Shown piece after piece: positions 21,560 through 29,071 of a stretch of DNA of 29,071 nt (its first letter is position 1; the number at the start of each line of letters is the position of its first letter). A program made the translations under genes and the position numbers. Source of the stretch: Onstottus_A sp036505875 (lineage in GTDB: Bacteria; Acidobacteriota; Blastocatellia; UBA7656); assembly GCA_036505875.1 (NCBI GenBank), contig DASXSR010000228.1, positions 1 to 29,071 on the forward strand, in the 5' to 3' direction. The notes beneath the pieces are model-generated. The model worked only from the letters and a program-made list of their open reading frames with translations. It was not told the DNA's origin and searched no databases.

Positions 21560-23632
21560 ATGATGATTAAACGATTAGCTGCTTCATTAACGGTACTTGC
21601 TTTAGCGACTCTTGTTGTTGCAGCTCCAGACGACAACCTTCGCCGTGTTCCGACGATTGACGATCTGCTAACGATCAAATCCGCCGGCGGCACGCAGATT
21701 TCGCCCGACGGAAAACGGATCGCATACACGGTCAACTATGGCGATTTAAAGCAGGACGCTTTCATCACTCAGATCTGGCTGGTGAATAGCGACGGCGGCA
21801 AGAGTTTTCAACTCACACGCGGCGAAAAGTCTTCGACGAACCCGCGCTGGTCCCCAGATGGACAATCGCTCGCTTTTCTCAGCAACCGCATCGACGATAA
21901 GAACCAAATCTTTCTGATCAATCCCACTGGCGGCGAGGCGCAACAACTCACCAGGTCTGAAGCCGCGATTAATAACTTTGCCTGGTCGGAAGACGGCAAG
22001 ACGATCGCCTACTCAGCTACTGAGCCAACGTCGCAGCCGCTCAAGGATCGCAAAGAATATTTCGGCGATTACGACGTCGTGCGCGAAGGTTACAGCTACG
22101 TTCATCTCTGGACGATCGACGTGGCGGAAGCAATGAAGGCGCCGCTGGCGGGAAAGCAACGCACCAGGAAAAAAGATTTCAGCGTAGATTCATTTTCATG
22201 GTCGCCGGACAGCTCAAGCATCGTTTTCAGCGCCACAGTCAATCCTGATTTGATCCAGGGCGCGACTTCGGACATCTATCTGCTCAATCTCCGTGACGAC
22301 TCGGTAAGAAAGATCGTTTCACAGTCTGGGCCCGACAACAATCCGCGCTTCTCGCCTGACGGACAGCAAATCGTGTTTGTTTCGGCAATGGGAAATACTT
22401 TGTATTACGCCAGCAACTCGCGATTGGCCATCGTTTCCGCGCAAGGTGGCGCCCCGCGATCGATCACGGACGGCTTCGACGAGAGCCCCGGATTGGTGGA
22501 ATGGAAATCCGATGGCATCTATTTTACGAGCTTACAAAAGACGGCTTCGCATCTGTTTCGTATCGATCCGGCTACGGCGACGATTGTCCGCGTTTCCAAG
22601 CCTGACGAGCTGATGGCCGGTTCATTCTCCATCGCACGGACGGGAGACCGCGTCGCTTTCGCGGCCGGATCGCCGACAAGCATGAATGAAGTGTTTGTTT
22701 CCTCCATCCATAACTTCTCGCCACGCAAGCTGACCGACCTCACCGAGCAAACGAAGCAGTTTAGGCTCGGCACGCGCGAGGTAATTTCCTGGAAAAGCAC
22801 AGATGGCACGATCATCGAAGGCGTGCTAATAAAGCCCGCGGATTTTGATCCCGCGAAGAAGTATCCACTGCTGTGCATCATTCATGGTGGACCGACTGGT
22901 ATTGATCGGCCTTTGCTCTTGATTCCCGACGCTCGCTACTATCCATCGGACATTTGGGCGGTACGCGGGGCACTGATTCTGAAGGTGAATTATCGCGGCA
23001 GCGCCGGCTACGGCGAAAAGTTTCGCAAACTGAACATGCGCAACCTCGGCGTCGGCGATGCATGGGATGTTCTGTCGGGCGTCGATTACTTGATTTCGAA
23101 GGGTTGGGTTGATCGAAGCAGAGTGGCGTGTATGGGCTGGAGCCAGGGCGGATACATCTCGGCGTTCCTGACGACTTCGACTGGCCGGTTCGCAGCGATT
23201 TCAGTCGGCGCGGGCATCTCGAACTGGGCGACTTATTACTACAACACCGACATCACGCCATTCACAATCAATTATCTTGGCAACAACCCGGCGGAAGATC
23301 CTGCGATCTATCAAAAGACATCGCCCATGTCTTATATCAAGAACGCAAAGACGCCGACGCTGATTCAACATGGCGAACTCGACCGGCGCGTGCCCATCGC
23401 GAACGCTTACGAACTGCGACAAGGTTTGGAGGATCGCGGCGTGAAAGTGGAGATGATCGTTTACAAGGGCTTCGGCCACGGGATTACGAAACCAAAATCC
23501 ATGCGCGCGGTTATGCAACACAATCTGGCGTGGTTCAATCATTACATCTGGGGCGACCCGCTGCCGGATTTCACCGCGCCGGAACTGCCGAAGAAAGAAA
23601 ACAGCGAGAAGAAAGCGGAAAAGAAAGGCTGA
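21560..23632 (+). CDS. S9-family prolyl-oligopeptidase-type serine peptidase, secreted
   Basis: 690 residues, exported by a signal peptide (MMIKRLAASLTVLALATLVVA; two adjacent ATGs, the first chosen). Residues about 30-390 form a beta-propeller with repeated WSPDGxxxAF-type blades (ISPDGKRIAYTV, WSPDGQSLAFLSN, WSPDSSSIVFSA, FSPDGQQIVFVS). The C-terminal alpha/beta-hydrolase domain (about 420-670) carries the triad Ser528 in GWSQGGYISAF, Asp608 in GELDRRVPI and His640 in GFGHGITKP. Such enzymes release dipeptides or acyl-amino acids from short peptides; the closest named types are acylaminoacyl-peptidase and DPP5. The extreme C-terminus is Lys/Glu-rich. A GAAAGG sequence eleven bases before the first ATG may serve as ribosome binding site. 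Domain order and length are normal for the family. Confidence 0.94.
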   Translation: MMIKRLAASLTVLALATLVVAAPDDNLRRVPTIDDLLTIKSAGGTQISPDGKRIAYTVNYGDLKQDAFITQIWLVNSDGGKSFQLTRGEKSSTNPRWSPDGQSLAFLSNRIDDKNQIFLINPTGGEAQQLTRSEAAINNFAWSEDGKTIAYSATEPTSQPLKDRKEYFGDYDVVREGYSYVHLWTIDVAEAMKAPLAGKQRTRKKDFSVDSFSWSPDSSSIVFSATVNPDLIQGATSDIYLLNLRDDSVRKIVSQSGPDNNPRFSPDGQQIVFVSAMGNTLYYASNSRLAIVSAQGGAPRSITDGFDESPGLVEWKSDGIYFTSLQKTASHLFRIDPATATIVRVSKPDELMAGSFSIARTGDRVAFAAGSPTSMNEVFVSSIHNFSPRKLTDLTEQTKQFRLGTREVISWKSTDGTIIEGVLIKPADFDPAKKYPLLCIIHGGPTGIDRPLLLIPDARYYPSDIWAVRGALILKVNYRGSAGYGEKFRKLNMRNLGVGDAWDVLSGVDYLISKGWVDRSRVACMGWSQGGYISAFLTTSTGRFAAISVGAGISNWATYYYNTDITPFTINYLGNNPAEDPAIYQKTSPMSYIKNAKTPTLIQHGELDRRVPIANAYELRQGLEDRGVKVEMIVYKGFGHGITKPKSMRAVMQHNLAWFNHYIWGDPLPDFTAPELPKKENSEKKAEKKG

Positions 23633-23712
23633 GGAGCGGGCTTCCATCGTGACGGCCTTCATCATGGAGTCCGAGATAAGATCGATAAGCGCACCTTCCG
23701 CGCATCGAGGCT

Positions 23713-23810
23713 TCAGCGCGAATTCACAAGACCCAGCTCAACAAAACTCGCATGCCCTGGGCGCGTGGTAGATCGCTGTACCCTATCTCCGCGATCGCCT
23801 TTGGGAGTAA
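23713..23810 (-). pseudogene. Relic of the 3' end of a CocE/NonD hydrolase gene
   Basis: Read on the minus strand, the last codons before the TGA at 23713 encode VQRSTTRPGHASFVELGLVNSR. This lines up without gaps with the C-terminus of the intact CocE-type hydrolase ending at 26636 (VQRIYHAPGQASFVELPLVNSH). The similarity is also visible in the DNA over roughly 65-75 bases. Upstream of about 23810 it fades, and within 100 bases the Gfo/Idh/MocA gene begins, so only the tail of a duplicated gene remains. The fragment is open from a TTG at 23901 (62 codons), but the N-terminal part resembles nothing and expression is unlikely. Confidence 0.65.
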
Positions 23811-23893
23811 AGACCGATGCTTCGCCGGTGTATATCATGATCGCTTCAAGCTGGCGGTTGACGTCGGCTTTGGGAACACCTCCGTGGTTTGGT

Positions 23894-25132
23894 TTATACA
23901 AGCGAGTCGAGATTCAGCTTCACCTCCCATCGCGTGTGATCTTTCACCACCTTATCCCAGGCCTTCTCTTTGCCCGCATAGGCAGCAGTCCTCACTAAGA
24001 TAGTGCTGCAAGTGCTTTCCGCGCCCTGAGCGATCTGGTTTTCAAGCTTGCCTCCGCGGACGCCTTCGACGAACGCCTTCGCTTTCTCCGACAGACCTTT
24101 CTCAATAGTGTTATTCACACCTGCATCCCACTTGTTTTCGCCGACGATGCGAGCGCCTCCGCTGTAATGCCATTCGGCAGTGCCTTTAGTTCCAAACAGG
24201 CGCAGGCCGTTGCTGCCCCAGCCCTTAGAGAACTGCGTGGAGTTGAAGCTCACCTGCACGTCGTTGGGATAGTAGAGCGTCGTGACGTAATGATCCCATA
24301 CATCTCCAACATCCGTTCGCGCTTTTCTGCCGCCCGCGCCCATCGCTCTGAGAGGGTGAGATTTCAACACCCAGTTGGCCGCGTCGATGATATGAATGTT
24401 CTGCTCCACGATGATGTCACCCGATAGCGCTCTATCGAAGACCCAGTTGCGAATCCTCGTTTCGAGCGGTGACATTCCAGGCTTTGCTTTGCGAGCGAGG
24501 TCGCCCGAATAATAGTAAGATTGAGCGCACACGATATCGCCTATGGCTCCGTCCTGCACTTTCTGAACCCATTCACGAACCGGAGGAGCGTATCGGATTT
24601 GAAACCCAACATGCGCGGTGACTTTGCCCTGAGCGCGCTCTCCCGCCTTCTGTATCCGCTTGCAGCCGTGCAGATCGGTTGCAACGGGCTTTTCAAGATA
24701 GACGTGCTTGCCCGCGGCGACAGCCGCTTCAAAATGATCGGGATGAAAATAGGGAGGGCTTGAAATGATAACGGCGTCAACTGGAGACCCGACAAGTTTC
24801 TCGTATGCGCGGCTGCCCCTGAAGATTTGCGACGACGAAATCTTTGCCTGGCCTTTATCCTCTGCCATCTTATCAAAGCGATCCTTTGTGACGTTCAACC
24901 GATCATCGAAGAGGTCTGCCAGCGCGACAACTCTCGCATCTGTGCTTTTGACGAACTCTGTTGCCACGGCGGAGCCGCGTCCGCCGCATCCGATTATACC
25001 GAAGGCCACTGCGGAGTTCGCCTGAGTTCCGAAGACTGACTCCGGTTTGATAATTAACAATCCTGCGCCCGCCGCCGATGCCGTCTTCAGAAAAGTGCGC
25101 CTGTCAGTGCCGGTTTTATCTTCGATTTTCAT
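23894..25132 (-). CDS. Tat-exported Gfo/Idh/MocA-family oxidoreductase
   Basis: 412 residues. The N-terminus has a twin-arginine signal (DRRTFLKTASAAGAGLLI, arginines 11-12), so the folded enzyme is sent to the periplasm with its nucleotide bound. The Rossmann motif is FGIIGCGGRGSA (44-55) and the catalytic EKP lies in VYLEKPVATD. The substrate domain has the sequence GDIIVEQNIHIIDAANW typical of exported family members such as Bacteroidota and Planctomycetota glycoside oxidoreductases. Some of those act in 3-keto-sugar pathways or as glycosidases of the GH109 type; which applies here is not clear. ATG 25132 follows an AAGGAG ribosome binding site at eight bases. The TAA stop overlaps the start of the CocE relic frame. 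Confidence 0.9.
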   Translation of the reverse strand: MKIEDKTGTDRRTFLKTASAAGAGLLIIKPESVFGTQANSAVAFGIIGCGGRGSAVATEFVKSTDARVVALADLFDDRLNVTKDRFDKMAEDKGQAKISSSQIFRGSRAYEKLVGSPVDAVIISSPPYFHPDHFEAAVAAGKHVYLEKPVATDLHGCKRIQKAGERAQGKVTAHVGFQIRYAPPVREWVQKVQDGAIGDIVCAQSYYYSGDLARKAKPGMSPLETRIRNWVFDRALSGDIIVEQNIHIIDAANWVLKSHPLRAMGAGGRKARTDVGDVWDHYVTTLYYPNDVQVSFNSTQFSKGWGSNGLRLFGTKGTAEWHYSGGARIVGENKWDAGVNNTIEKGLSEKAKAFVEGVRGGKLENQIAQGAESTCSTILVRTAAYAGKEKAWDKVVKDHTRWEVKLNLDSLV

Positions 25133-25628
25133 GCGCAGTTCTCCTTGTAATTCTAGTTATAGAAATTCGCCGTGCTGATTGTGATGCGGCTATGCTAGTT
25201 GGGTTCGGAGCCCGCGTCAACTTCATTATCGAGCACTTCATTATCGAGAGATACTGGCCTCACTCAGCGTGCGGCGAAGCTGAGTTCTAGGATAATTCAG
25301 CGATTTGCGGACCTCGGAGTCAGCGAAACGGGACGAGGACAGCTCCGCGTGCAGCGAAGCGCAGTCCCTATGATATGCAGAAGCGTTCGGCGCTCGCTCG
25401 CTGACACTATTGTTAGCCTTCCATTGCTGGCGATTTGTGCCGCCCGAAGGCTCGGCACAAAAGAACGGGCCTCCCTTTAATCAAGCCGGGAAGCCCGTCT
25501 CCTTGTTATGGGTGCTATAGCTGGTTGCAGCTAGGTGCGTTAGCAGTCGAAAGGTAACTACCAGTTCCGGAAGAGGCTGGTGAGACAGTCTCCTCAGAAC
25601 GCATCCAACTACAAATCGCCATAGTTGA
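25133..25628. other. Intergenic region with hairpins and short repeats, no convincing gene
   Basis: About 500 bp between the Gfo/Idh/MocA start and the end of the next minus-strand gene. It contains a 15-base tandem duplication (ACTTCATTATCGAG at 25220-25233 and 25235-25248) and two related GCGTGCNGCGAAGC segments near 25267 and 25349. It also holds a perfect nine-base inverted repeat TTTGTGCCG/CGGCACAAA (25434-25442 and 25453-25461) and an intrinsic terminator at 25458-25498. The open frames here (25078-25290 and 25199-25480, plus) look like chance. Confidence 0.6.
25458..25498 (-). terminator. Intrinsic terminator of the secreted-protein gene at 25629
   Basis: On the minus strand an 11-base stem ACGGGCTTCCC / GGGAGGCCCGT (10 of 11 paired positions) with a 12-base loop is followed by TCTTTTGTG. 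It lies about 130 bases after the stop of the gene at 25629-26198, in the correct orientation. Confidence 0.7.
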
Positions 25629-26198
25629 TTACAACAACGTCAGCACTTGGTTCAGCAGATTGACGATGTCAGTTAGTAGCCCGCTATTGCTGAGAAGGTT
25701 CGCAATAGCGCAGAGCAGCGAACCCAGCAAGCCGCCACTCGGGTCGGCGGTAATATCGAGCACAACTTTGTTGAGGTGAACTTGTAAGCCGAGTAGGTCG
25801 AGATCAAGCGGCCCGAGTTCAAGCGCGAGAATCTGGCACGTCGACGTTTTGAATGTCACTATCAGCGTGATAGTTTTCAGCACTGTACCAATCACGTTCC
25901 CGACGCCATTGAAGATTGTGCCCGTCAGTGTGCCAACCGCGACAATTTGGTTGTTAACCACGCTGAACTGCTGGATTTGGAAAGTGCCGGTGAATTTGCC
26001 GCCTTTATCGGTCGTTCCGGTAATGGGAACGGTCACCCCTCCGGCAACAGGAGTGATGGCCCCGCTTGTACTAGCCGGTGCCTCGAGCGAATTAGAGCTG
26101 CGTGTTGCCGCTGAAATGCTCAATGGTACGACCAGAAACATTAACGCACTCATGGCGAGCGATATGACGAGGTTGAGTGTACACTTTTGACGTTTCAT
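25629..26198 (-). CDS. Secreted beta-rich protein of unknown function
   Basis: 189 residues beginning with a signal peptide (MKRQKCTLNLVISLAMSALM onward, cleavage near SISAATRSS). The first half of the mature part looks like a beta domain: VTVPITGTTDKGGKFTGTF, QIVAVGTLTGTI, VGNVIGTVLKTITLIVTF. The second half has a distinctive segment CQILALELGPLDLDLLGLQ continuing VHLNKVVLDITADP and then GGLLGSLLCAIANLL, ending in a leucine-rich helix. This resembles a family of exported bacterial proteins usually left as hypothetical. Two cysteines, in CQIL and LLCAI, could pair. ATG 26198 is supported by AGGAGA six bases upstream; the longer open frame from 26264 is less likely. A GC-rich hairpin lies in the leader and an intrinsic terminator follows, so it is probably a single-gene transcript. 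Confidence 0.82.
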   Translation of the reverse strand: MKRQKCTLNLVISLAMSALMFLVVPLSISAATRSSNSLEAPASTSGAITPVAGGVTVPITGTTDKGGKFTGTFQIQQFSVVNNQIVAVGTLTGTIFNGVGNVIGTVLKTITLIVTFKTSTCQILALELGPLDLDLLGLQVHLNKVVLDITADPSGGLLGSLLCAIANLLSNSGLLTDIVNLLNQVLTLL

Positions 26199-26635
26199 CT
26201 TGGTTCTCCTAACCTTTGTTCGTCGTGGTATGCCTGGGGAGTTGTGTGCTACCGGGCATGCCATGAGGTATTATCAACCGTCCACAGCTCTGACGGGACA
26301 CGAGCATTTACTGTGCCTCACGGATGGCAATTGAGGGTCTAAGTACACCGTTGGTACTGTAAGAATTGTTTGCAGCCTATACTTTTGGATTTGTATTCTT
26401 TTACCGCTGAATAGCGCAGAGAAATTTGATCGGCGTAACAAACGCATCCGGCGAACCTCGCGAAGATCACTAACCTAACCTTCTTTCGATACATCTTGCG
26501 CGAGGCGTTCAGAATTACGTACAGGTTCAGGACGAATGGCGGGAAGAGACTACCATTTTACCGATTCACGTGAGTTAGCCGTTCGTGATCCTATGTCATA
26601 CAGGCGGTGCGAGATGAAATCGGTCAGTAGGAGCG
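26199..26635. other. Intergenic region with a leader hairpin, otherwise empty
   Basis: Upstream of the secreted-protein gene the stretch GGTATGCCTGG (from 26226) pairs with CCGGGCATGCC (ending 26262) at 9 of 11 positions around a 14-base loop. It lies about 30 bases before the start codon, within the likely 5' leader. A TTGATAATACC stretch just upstream of it on the minus strand could hold a -10 element. The rest, to the end of the CocE gene at 26636, shows no coding sequence, RNA gene or clear terminator. Confidence 0.45.
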
Positions 26636-28609
26636 TTAATGCGAATTCACCAGAGGCAATTCAACGAAGCTAGCCTGCCCCGGAGCGTGGTATATCCGCT
26701 GTACCGCTTTGCGGTAATCTCCCGGCTTGGCCCAAAAGATATTTGGCACAAACGTCTGCGGATTTCGATCGTATAGAGAGAACCAGCTCGATTGCACCTG
26801 CACCATCACGCGATGACCCGGAAGAAAAACGTGATTCGCCGTGGGCAACGCGAAGCGATACAGCAACGGCTTGTCGGATTCGATCGGCTTGGGCGTCTCA
26901 AAACTCTCGCGATAACGCCCACGAAAAATGTCCGCTGATACCATCAGTTGGTATCCACCTAACTGAGGCTGGCCCGCTACCTCGTCGGGATAAACGTCGA
27001 TAAGCTTGACCACCCAGTCGGAGTCGGTACCACTGGTCGAAGCGATCAGGTTTGCAATCGGCTGACCGCTGATCTTCACCGGCGCGGTCAACACATCAGA
27101 GATAAACGCCACAACATCAGGTCGACCGGATGCTTCTCGTTGATCGTCCACCAACCACTGCGACCACGTCATGCCCGTAGCATAACCAACTGGCTGAATT
27201 GGGCGAGCCCTGAAGGGCACGGGCTTCGCAGGATCGGAGACGTACTCATCAAAGGCCGCGTCGCCAGGCTTCGGAGCAGTGAAGCTCATCTTGAGACCTA
27301 CTGTGAGATACAGCGGCGTGGCTCGTGGCGTGCAACCACTTGCGCAACCGGCCGGCCATGCAGACAGACGGCGCCACTCGTTCGTCCCGGTCTCGAATGC
27401 AATCACCGGCGCGAGGTCAGCTTTTGGCGCGCCGTCCTTGAGATATTGATCGAGAAACGGTCGCAAGATCTCTTTACGAAAATAAAGCGAGGTGTCGCTG
27501 TTGAACTTCAGCGAACCCAGCGAACTGCCCTCGTAAATCTCTTGCCCGTGATGCCAGGGACCGAAAACCAAAAACACTTTGTCGTTTCCTGCGTCTTTCG
27601 GTTTGATCGCTTTGTACACCGCGATGGCGCCGTAAATATCTTCCTGGTCCCACAAGCTGTGGACCAGCATCACCGGAACTTTCAGCGGTTGAGCTGCCAG
27701 AATCTTGTCGACCGCCTGATCGCGCCAGAATGCGTCGTAGCTCGGATGCTCGAGCAGCTTTCGCCAGAAGCCGATTTGTTCGAGCCCGCGCTGGCGCCCA
27801 AGCTCACCCGCCGAGCCTGCTTGCATGTACATGTCGTAGTCGTCGAAGTGACTCGTCCACCACTTGGCGTCGTTTGCGCGCGTCGCTACCTGCTCGTAAA
27901 TGTAAGGCATGTTCTGCTGACGAAACGCGCCGTTGTGAAACCAGTCGTCGCCCATCCAACCGTCGACCATCGGGTTCATTGGCACGGAGACCTTCAGCGC
28001 AGGATGCGGATTGACCAGCGCCATCAGCGGAAGAAATCCGTCGTAGGAGATGCCGAGAATGCCGACCTTGCCGTTGCTTTCGGGAATGTTCTTCACCAGC
28101 CAATCGATCGTGTCGTAAGTGTCGGTAGCGTGATCGACGGGCGTCGCATTCTGCGGGCCATGCAAGGGACGATTCATCACGTAATCGCCCTCCGAGCCGT
28201 ACTTGCCGCGCACGTCCTCGACAACTCTGATGTAACCGCCCTCGACGATCACTTCGACGGCGTTGTCGTAGCCGTTTAAGATCGGGCCCAGGTGTGAGCT
28301 TTGTGCGTGGCTCGTCAACTCGGTCGCGTTGTACGGCGTGCGAGTTAGAAGGATCGGCGCATTCTTCGCGCCTTTGGGCACAATGATCACGGCGTGCAGT
28401 TTCACACCGTCACGCATGGGAATCATCACGTCGCGTTTGACGTAATCGAAACTATCGGTCACCGGCTGAAACTGCTGCGGCGTTTCACTCGGCAACACAG
28501 GATTCTTCTTACGGTCTGTCTTAGTCTCCTTCTCCTGAGCGGAGCTTGGAGTCAGAGAGGCAAGAAGAGAAAACAAGGCGAACACGACAAGGACGCGCCC
28601 CAACTTCAT
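26636..28609 (-). CDS. CocE/NonD-family serine hydrolase (X-Pro dipeptidyl-peptidase S15-like)
   Basis: Exported acyl hydrolase of 657 residues in the CocE/NonD family, which includes cocaine esterase, alpha-amino-acid ester hydrolase and glutaryl-7-ACA acylase. A signal peptide (MKLGRVLVVFALFSLLASL) precedes the catalytic alpha/beta-hydrolase domain, which opens with VKRDVMIPMRDGVKLHAVII. The triad is Ser188 in GISYDGF, Asp321 in SLWDQED and His354 in FGPWHHGQE, with spacing close to that of CocE. A helical lid lies between, and a C-terminal jelly-roll domain (about 400-657) is typical. ATG 28609 has GGAGGA five bases upstream; the longer open frame to 28696 overlaps the preceding gene and is rejected. 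It follows the amidase gene by 31 bp on the same strand, so the two are probably co-transcribed. A decayed copy of its 3' end lies at 23713. Confidence 0.93.
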   Translation of the reverse strand: MKLGRVLVVFALFSLLASLTPSSAQEKETKTDRKKNPVLPSETPQQFQPVTDSFDYVKRDVMIPMRDGVKLHAVIIVPKGAKNAPILLTRTPYNATELTSHAQSSHLGPILNGYDNAVEVIVEGGYIRVVEDVRGKYGSEGDYVMNRPLHGPQNATPVDHATDTYDTIDWLVKNIPESNGKVGILGISYDGFLPLMALVNPHPALKVSVPMNPMVDGWMGDDWFHNGAFRQQNMPYIYEQVATRANDAKWWTSHFDDYDMYMQAGSAGELGRQRGLEQIGFWRKLLEHPSYDAFWRDQAVDKILAAQPLKVPVMLVHSLWDQEDIYGAIAVYKAIKPKDAGNDKVFLVFGPWHHGQEIYEGSSLGSLKFNSDTSLYFRKEILRPFLDQYLKDGAPKADLAPVIAFETGTNEWRRLSAWPAGCASGCTPRATPLYLTVGLKMSFTAPKPGDAAFDEYVSDPAKPVPFRARPIQPVGYATGMTWSQWLVDDQREASGRPDVVAFISDVLTAPVKISGQPIANLIASTSGTDSDWVVKLIDVYPDEVAGQPQLGGYQLMVSADIFRGRYRESFETPKPIESDKPLLYRFALPTANHVFLPGHRVMVQVQSSWFSLYDRNPQTFVPNIFWAKPGDYRKAVQRIYHAPGQASFVELPLVNSH

Positions 28610-28614
28610 GTGAT

Positions 28615-28620
28615 TCCTCC
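28615..28620 (-). promoter_or_regulatory. Ribosome binding site of the CocE-type gene
   Basis: GGAGGA on the minus strand, five bases before ATG 28609. It decides the start in favour of the signal peptide. Confidence 0.75.
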
Positions 28621-28640
28621 GAGAGTTTTCGGTGTATTCA

Positions 28641-29071
28641 TCAAGCAGCATCAAGAGCGGCCCACGTACCGGCTCCGACAACCCCGTCCGGCACAAGGCC
28701 GTGATCGCGTTGGAAAGCGCGAACCGCAGCTTCGGTCATTGGCCCGAAGTTGCCATCGGGCGTGATTCCGACTTTCGCCTGAACTTGCTTGACCAGATCA
28801 CCAGTTGAGCCAAGACGAATTATAGGTCGATCGGGTGCTGCTGCCGCCTGCGGCGCGGACGCTGCGGGTGAGATCAGTTCGGGCGCAGGAGCGGTGCCAC
28901 TCATGATTGCCGCAACGGCTTCCCGGAACGGAACCATATCAAAGTCAGGATCGCTCTTGCGACCCGGCGGCAAGGCATACTCCTTGTGCCCGGCGCAAAA
29001 CTCGGGACCTTGTCCGATGTGAGTCAGAATAGCAGCGACGCCGCGCTGGTACGCGTCCATTTGCATCGCGG
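28641..29071 (-). CDS. N-acetylmuramoyl-L-alanine amidase with C-terminal peptidoglycan-binding domain, 5' end cut by window
   Basis: Only the C-terminal part is inside the window; the frame is open to the edge and the ATG at 29066 is internal. The first residues are the end of an Amidase_2 (AmpD/PGRP-type) domain: CAGHKEYALPPGRKSDPDF, in which the His of GHKEYA and the Asp of KSDP match the second His and the Asp zinc ligands, then FDMVPFREAVAAIM. After an Ala/Pro-rich linker (about 25 residues) comes a PG_binding_1 domain, with IRLGSTGDLVKQVQAKVGI, then TPDGNFGPMTEAAVRAFQ and PDGVVGAGTWAALDAA. The enzyme would cut the amide bond between muramic acid and the stem peptide in cell-wall turnover or remodelling. 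It stands 31 bp before the CocE-type gene on the same strand. Confidence 0.9.
   Translation of the reverse strand, partial: AMQMDAYQRGVAAILTHIGQGPEFCAGHKEYALPPGRKSDPDFDMVPFREAVAAIMSGTAPAPELISPAASAPQAAAAPDRPIIRLGSTGDLVKQVQAKVGITPDGNFGPMTEAAVRAFQRDHGLVPDGVVGAGTWAALDAA

Noticed and set aside
25199..25480. 93-codon open frame on the plus strand
   Set aside because: Overlaps hairpins and repeats, no ribosome binding site, no recognisable domain.
27140..28279. 379-codon open frame on the plus strand
   Set aside because: Antisense to the CocE-type hydrolase, whose catalytic motifs are intact; Arg/His-rich composition typical of a shadow frame.

Overview
The window reads as an ordinary chromosomal stretch of a free-living, Gram-negative soil-type bacterium with moderately high GC. 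The mix of paired MacB-type permeases, M61, S9, S58 and CocE-type secreted hydrolases, a Tat-exported Gfo/Idh/MocA protein, an ArnT-like glycosyltransferase and abundant short intergenic palindromes fits Acidobacteriota (Blastocatellia-like) best. That assignment is inference from gene style; no rRNA or other marker gene is present.

Layout. 1-3042 (+): two MacB/FtsX-type ABC permeases in tandem, separated by a small four-helix-bundle (23S-IVS family) gene lying between inverted arrays of a GTGANNC heptamer. 3033-8130 (-): recQ, then a short rho, then homoserine dehydrogenase, with palindrome-rich spacers between them. 8428-8913 (+): a small secreted protein of unknown function. 8994-11922 (-): a Gfo/Idh/MocA oxidoreductase followed by an M61 metallopeptidase. 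12005-13672 (+): an ArnT/PMT-type glycosyltransferase divergent from the oxidoreductase. 13733-16561 (-): a probable operon of DmpA-type peptidase, Bcp-type peroxiredoxin and an alpha/beta-hydrolase-fold protein with a degenerate active site. 16763-23632 (+): PilB/GspE ATPase, a WbaP/WcaJ-type sugar-phosphate transferase, a secreted lectin-fold protein and an S9 peptidase. 23713-29071 (-): an N-acetylmuramoyl-L-alanine amidase (cut by the window edge), a CocE/NonD hydrolase, a secreted protein of unknown function with its own terminator, a Tat-exported Gfo/Idh/MocA protein, and a small relic of a second CocE-type gene.

Common theme. Most genes serve the envelope or secreted catabolism: export or efflux permeases, lipid/glycan modification, exopolysaccharide initiation, pilus or secretion motor, peptidoglycan amidase and several exported peptidases and esterases. 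recQ, rho and hom are housekeeping genes.

The most unusual content is repetitive DNA. First, a four-helix-bundle gene sits between inverted heptamer arrays inside an ABC-permease operon; a second, gene-less array exactly fills the gap between two convergent genes, and the TGA stops of three flanking genes lie inside the arrays. Second, an 84-bp inverted repeat is inserted in frame in recQ. Third, two other palindromic repeat families occur around rho. Other points are a Rho whose start is fixed by an in-frame stop and which therefore lacks the usual N-terminal domain, an alpha/beta-hydrolase with Asp in place of the nucleophile Ser, and a duplicated 3' end of a CocE gene. No tRNA, rRNA, CRISPR array, transposase or integrase was found.
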